The translations under genes were made by a program, and so were the position numbers. The notes under the pieces were generated by a model. The model ran no database searches, was not told where the DNA came from, and saw only the letters and a list, made by a program, of their open reading frames with translations. From Cudoniella acicularis (lineage: Eukaryota; Ascomycota; Leotiomycetes; Helotiales; Helotiaceae), in assembly GCA_013054445.1 (NCBI GenBank), contig JAAMPI010000312.1:1-43709 (forward strand): a DNA stretch of 43,709 nucleotides, read 5' to 3'. Positions 40,060 through 43,709 of the stretch are shown here, one piece after another. Numbering within the stretch: the stretch's first letter is position 1; every line of letters starts with the position of its first letter.

Positions 40060-40126
40060 CTACACCCTGTCTCTACACCCTGGTTTCTACACCCTGGTTT
40101 CTGCACCCTGGTCTCTACACCCTATA
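40060..40126 (+). repeat. Array of CTACACCCTGGTTT units (five to six)
   Basis: Units read TACACCCTGTCTC, TACACCCTGGTTTC, TACACCCTGGTTTC, TGCACCCTGGTCTC, TACACCC. It is the inverse of 41058-41130 and matches the short array at 28718-28754. Confidence 0.85.
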
Positions 40127-40398
40127 CTATAGAGAAGGCTAAAACATTTGCTATACTTAGTATAAGAAAGGATATAGGCTGCGGTAGGAGGCTACGACTT
40201 GGTTAGTATTTGTAAGGGAGTTTGAGATTTGCTTTTCTAGACTAGGAATAATAATAGTGTATTCATGTTTGATTCATCTCGCAGATAATTAAGAACAGGA
40301 AAAATAGCAAGAAACAAGAGCAAGAACAACTATTGATATAATAAATTCCAACCCCTAATACAATTCATTCACAGCTTTCTTCATCCCCCCCCCTGTCC

Positions 40399-40719
40399 TC
40401 ATGAGTAGCACATGCCATTATTGATTTCTATAATACTCATAAGCTCTTCGACGCTAAAAGCTCTTGTTTAGAAGCACTGGAAAGTGCTTTGGCCTTGCTA
40501 GTCAGTGTCCAGGAGACATAAGCTGCCCTCTAGACAACATAAAGAAGGCTGCTCTAGACAATTCTGGTTATTGCCAAAGTCATCGCACGGCAAGGGTCCC
40601 TAGATATCTTGTCGACTTTCTAGACTAAGGGATCGGCGGGCTTGATCTGGGGTCTGTGGTCGCGCTATAGCGGCAGTAGCAAGGATGACGATAGCGCTGA
40701 TGATATTCTGAAAGTGCAT
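40399..40719 (-). pseudogene. Cys-rich small secreted protein relic, RIP-mutated
   Basis: The minus frame from the ATG at 40719 runs 106 codons. It has a textbook signal peptide (MHFQNIISAIVILATAAIA), then RPQTPDQARRSLSLESR, a possible propeptide. After a TAG come GPLPCDDFGNNQNC, SLCCLEGSLCLLDTD, a TAG, FQC and near the end MCYS. Cysteines are spaced C-x8-C-x6-CC-x5-C-x13-C with one more near the end, the style of disulfide-rich fungal secreted proteins such as effector candidates. Three in-frame stops (TAG, TAG, TAA) prevent expression. It sits between the inverted CACCC arrays. No known effector family is recognised. Confidence 0.6.
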
Positions 40720-41057
40720 TTTAAAGCAAGTTGATAAAATGTCTGTCTAGGTCTAGCTGATTGTTTGTTTGTGTTATTTTTAATAGGAGTTGATTATAAG
40801 ATAGTCATGATAATAACAGTAGATGTGACTAGTTTAATACTCAATTGCTACGTCTTGATTTATTATCGTAACTTAGTAAAATTCATAATAATCATATGAT
40901 AATCTTGTTTGAAAATAGAATTTTATAGCGGTGTCAGGAACGGGCTCCCCTTTCCGGAGCTAGAATTGGCTCTAAGAAGGCACTTTTAGCAACTATATAT
41001 TTTCTCCTCTAAATCGAACTGCCTATAAACCTTAGCACGCCCTTAACCACGGTGGTT

Positions 41058-41130
41058 AGGGTGTAGAACCAGGGTACAGAACCAGGGTATAGAAACAGGG
41101 TATAAAGACAGGGTATAGAGATAGGGTACA
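41058..41130 (-). repeat. Inverted array of CACCC-type units (five to six)
   Basis: The plus strand reads GGGTGTAGAACCAGGGTACAG and similar units, the inverse of the array at 40060-40126. Later units carry A where the left array has G (GGGTATAGA), which fits RIP-type change. Confidence 0.85.
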
Positions 41131-41156
41131 ACTTAGTACGCTTAAGATACGCAAGA

Positions 41157-41590
41157 TTTTATCGCCTTTAGTCCTTTCCTAAATAAACTAGTTTCTAATT
41201 AAGGTTAATAATAGCTATCAAAAACGGCGAACAAATTTAAGCCGCAAAATTTAAACTCTCTAACAGCAACCGCGTATAGGGCAAAGATTGTTATATCCTA
41301 TAAATATTATACTTAAACATTAGATTTACTACTTTCAGGATTATAAAACGAATAATCAGTCCAAACGATTTCAATTACACGTACAAGTAACAAAACTCGG
41401 AGGATAGGCGATTACGGACCTTCAGAGCCTCTCTCCCAAATTAAGTATGGCCATGACTTCGTACGAATAAGAGGGTACTAACAATTTTGCTGTTCAGGTC
41501 GAAGAGTGCGAGATAGGATATAGCTAGAGCTTCTCAAAAACCAAGAGTGCTAATACTCTATAGTATATGCGTTTGTCGAGATAATATTAA
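41157..41590. other. No feature recognised
   Basis: AT-rich, TAG/CTA-rich sequence with no readable frame. It may include the promoter and lost 5' end of the hydrolase relic that follows. Confidence 0.3.
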
Positions 41591-41594
41591 GGAA

Positions 41595-42449
41595 CTTCAC
41601 AACAGCCCGCTCACTGCTTTACACTTATAGGAAACGTAGAGTCAGGAGCATTATTCGAAAGCAAGACTCGATTTATCAGGAATCTCCTCGAGAACGCTTG
41701 TCTATCTTTTCCTGGTAGAGTAGAGTTGTTTTATCTTACTACACCACATCGTATCTAGCCCGCAAGTTTAATTACTAGAGCCGGTAAGAGGGTCACACTA
41801 GAAGAAGGAGACTTCGACGCCTAGACTTGGGCATTTGGAGATTATATAATAGAAGTGATATAAGGTTATAGACAAACGATCCGTTATATACTCGAAGTAA
41901 TCCGGACGGCAGGTCCTTTTATAGGAATTGTTAGATTCTCTACTAGTACGACCATAGCCTATATACTAGTATCTCTTATAGAACGTCGAGCATCCCCCGA
42001 GCTTATATAAAACTTCTAGATCGATTTAAAGGTATGTTCTTTCTATATCTCAACTCTAGTATAGATCTAAAAGCGTAAACATGACAAGCAAAGACTAACG
42101 TAGTATATAGCTACTTCTACCGCTATTCTATTTTACTATTTGCTATAGCGGCTTTAAATTGTCTTACCCTCGGTATAAATCTCTCTACTATCCGCTAATT
42201 TAAACACCTGTTTTATATTTTGTCGGGGATCTTAATCCGGTTATACCCGAGGATCACACCTTAAAGTTTATAGGGAGATATAAGAATCGTTTGATAATAT
42301 ACTATCTAGGTGCTTACTTTATGCCGAAGGGTAAAATATTTTAAGAGGCTATACTAGATTTTATAAGAGAATGGCTAAGAATAGACGTAACGGATAGACT
42401 AGAGGTTCTTCGGGTAGAAGCCAAATTAAATAGTATTAACTTTATATAA
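41595..42449 (+). pseudogene. FSH1-type serine hydrolase, RIP-mutated
   Basis: The first exon reads GNVESGALFESKTRFIRNLL, RVELFYLTTPHRI, then EGDFDA-stop-TWAFGDYI and EVIRTAGPFIGIVRFSTSTT. The last piece corresponds to the G-x-V-G-F-S-Q-G nucleophile elbow, with the Ser kept and flanking Gly lost. A GTATGT donor follows near 42033. The second exon gives CYSGFKLSYPRYKSLYYPLI, then TPVLYFVGDLNPVIPEDHTL (an Asp-to-Asn change in the acid-residue region). YYLGAYFMPKGKIF follows, where the catalytic-His motif G-x-H-F has become G-A-Y-F. Order and spacing match the FSH1 serine-hydrolase family, cytosolic alpha/beta hydrolases often found in fungal secondary-metabolite clusters. Multiple TAG/TAA stops show it is dead. 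Confidence 0.7.
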
Positions 42450-42661
42450 ATTGATATAAATCGTTCGTTTAGAAGACATTAAGAGAAACATCAGCTTTAG
42501 AACGACTTTAAGTGAGAAAGAGAAGCGAATTTTTGTGTGTTATTTATAGGGTCCCGTAGGGGTTTATTTTATATTAGGGAAAGTTGCTAAGAAATTTCTC
42601 TTCCGCTTCTTCACTTGATCTATAAATACTGCTAGTCTAGTCTATTATTCTAGTTGTGATG

Positions 42662-43045
42662 TTATAATATCAAAGCCACAATAGGTAGAACAACGATCAC
42701 AAGTAATAAGATTATAATACTACTAATTAAGCATATACGTCCCTTAATGTCCTTCCGCCACGCGCGCTTACGTACTTTGTTACTACTATCATAAGAGCTA
42801 TAAGAAGTTATAGATAGTCTATCGGTTTTGTTTTCGAATAAATCTAGACATTCCTTTCGTTCTGGTAGATTGTTTATAGTTTCTCGTATAGTACGAATAG
42901 TAGCGTCGACTTAAGCTTATAAAGCGCTTACTATTTTGTTATAAGTTGATAGACTTAAGAAAAAGTTATTTAGGGGGGATATCTAGTATTATAGAGACTT
43001 AATTAGATAACGTAAATATAATCTATTAGTATCACGTTTAGACAT
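42662..43045 (-). pseudogene. Tail-anchored membrane protein relic, RIP-mutated
   Basis: The minus frame from the ATG at 43045 runs 127 codons with four stops (TAA or TAG) in the first half. It encodes a polar helical region (VDATIRTIRETINNLPERKE, then FENKTDRLSITSYSSYDSS), a basic patch (KVRKRAWRKDIKGR) and one C-terminal hydrophobic helix (LISSIIILLLVIVVLPIVAL). Helical domain, basic patch and terminal helix resemble tail-anchored or SNARE-like layout, but no family is recognised. Confidence 0.5.
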
Positions 43046-43276
43046 AAGGATGTTAGGAGGAGAAAACGGCTCCTCTAGTGCCAGATTTGGCTTATAGAAC
43101 TAAAATTACTCTTAGAAAGGGCTATTTAAGGATCCTACTATTTATAGAGTATAGTATTATTAAAAATAGAAATATACTAGATAAAAATAAATATATTAAT
43201 AATATAAAGTATCCGGGTTTACCTTTAGCGATACCTTACCTAGTATCTCTTTAGTATTGTTTTAATTTAAGCTACT

Positions 43277-43702
43277 ATACGACTAAGAACTCGAGTTATA
43301 ACTATAAATCTTGTCGTAGCCTTCGCTCTTCTGATCTCTATAAATGCCTATCTATATTATAGAGAGGTTGATAAGACACTCGTCCTAGAATTCGGGGTCG
43401 TTAGAAGATCTGACCCCGATGTCCTCTAAATAGGCAGTTGTACTAGATTTAACGGGTAGTTTGTCCTAATTCCCTATACCTGTCTACCTGACCGTAACAC
43501 GTTTATCAATACGCTAAATAATGCTCTTAAAGTAGGTAACGTCGAAGGAGAGCCAATCACGTTTAGTAATGACGCTAGTGACTAGTCCGAGGCTATAAAT
43601 AAACAGCGAGCTACTACTTATATAATTGTTCTATAAAGTTTTAATAGCGAGAAAGGGGATAGATGTCTAGTTACTTCCGCGCCTAACTTTAAGACCTAAT
43701 AA
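43277..43702 (+). pseudogene. Secreted protein relic with ATG changed to ATA
   Basis: The frame opens at an ATA (43277) and reads RLRTRVITINLVVAFALLIS then INA, an obvious signal peptide with no Met. Met-to-Ile by TG to TA is a RIP change. The mature part has YLYYREVDKTLVLEFGVVRR, SCTRFNG-stop-FVLIPYTCLP, FINTLNNALKVGNVEGEPIT and RCLVTSAPNF, with three cysteines. Internal stops are TAA or TAG. Two adjacent TAA at 43697-43702 end the readable frame, but both could be former CAA, so the gene may extend past the window. The family is unknown. Confidence 0.55.
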
Positions 43703-43709
43703 GACACAG

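Larger units (their letters stand above)
40004..41156. mobile_element. Inverted-repeat element with subterminal CACCC arrays carrying a secreted-protein relic
   Basis: The left end at 40004-40032 (TCTTGTGTGTATCTTAAGCG and on to CACTAAGT) is matched inverted at 41131-41156 (ACTTAGTACGCTTAAGATAC and on) with one small indel and few mismatches. Just inside each end is an array of the same 14-base unit, direct at 40060-40126 and inverted at 41058-41130. The roughly 930 bases between hold a Cys-rich secreted-protein relic on minus and no transposase. This is the layout of a non-autonomous element with terminal and subterminal repeats. Outer borders and target duplication are unresolved. Confidence 0.55.

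Noticed and set aside
21600..43709. Precise Starship boundaries
   Set aside because: No terminal repeat or target duplication could be paired with the recombinase end, and the downstream end may lie outside the window.

Overview
The window looks like a draft-assembly contig from a filamentous ascomycete (Pezizomycotina). The evidence is short introns of about 50 to 90 bases with GTAAGT or GTATGT donors and CTAAC or CTGAC branch sites, two heterokaryon-incompatibility (HET) genes, a CYP504-like P450, a chromodomain-bearing Ty3/gypsy retrotransposon, two DUF3435-type tyrosine recombinases, and a heavy footprint of repeat-induced point mutation (RIP). The RIP signs are former CAG, CAA and TGG codons now TAG or TAA, His and Cys codons now Tyr, and abundant CTA/TAG while CpG is kept.

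Layout. 1-7.8 kb is ordinary gene space: the 3' part of a CYP504-like P450 with two compensating frameshifts around its haem loop, a 466-residue protein with a CxxC/CxxC knuckle, a small multi-pass membrane protein, and a two-intron small secreted protein. 7.8-12 kb holds a retrotransposon LTR remnant, a decayed HET gene (HET-A) and a membrane-protein fragment. 12.5-19.1 kb is a complete but RIP-killed chromovirus on the minus strand (LTRs, gag, pol, chromodomain). It carries an extra opposite-strand ORF with a Zn2Cys6-like cluster. 19.4-21.4 kb is a second, open HET gene (HET-B).

21.7-32.1 kb is an accessory block of RIP-mutated genes: a DUF3435 recombinase with a C2H2-finger tail, a tandem-chromodomain protein, a MADS-like protein, unknown relics, a second DUF3435-type recombinase on the opposite strand, a PAQR/haemolysin-III membrane protein and a coiled-coil protein. 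32.5-35.5 kb is an unmutated island with a SAM-domain plus fungal transcription-factor-domain gene of at least seven exons. 36-43.7 kb is a second graveyard of small RIP-mutated genes. It includes a Cys-rich secreted-protein relic lying between inverted arrays of a 14-base repeat, an FSH1-type serine hydrolase relic, a tail-anchored protein relic, and a secreted-protein relic whose start codon has become ATA.

The genes do not form one pathway. The strongest reading is a recombinase-associated accessory region, possibly a dead Starship-like or other tyrosine-recombinase element, broken up by retrotransposons and inactivated by RIP, with gene islands between. Calls rest on reading translations by eye. 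Family names are from recognised motifs, not searches.
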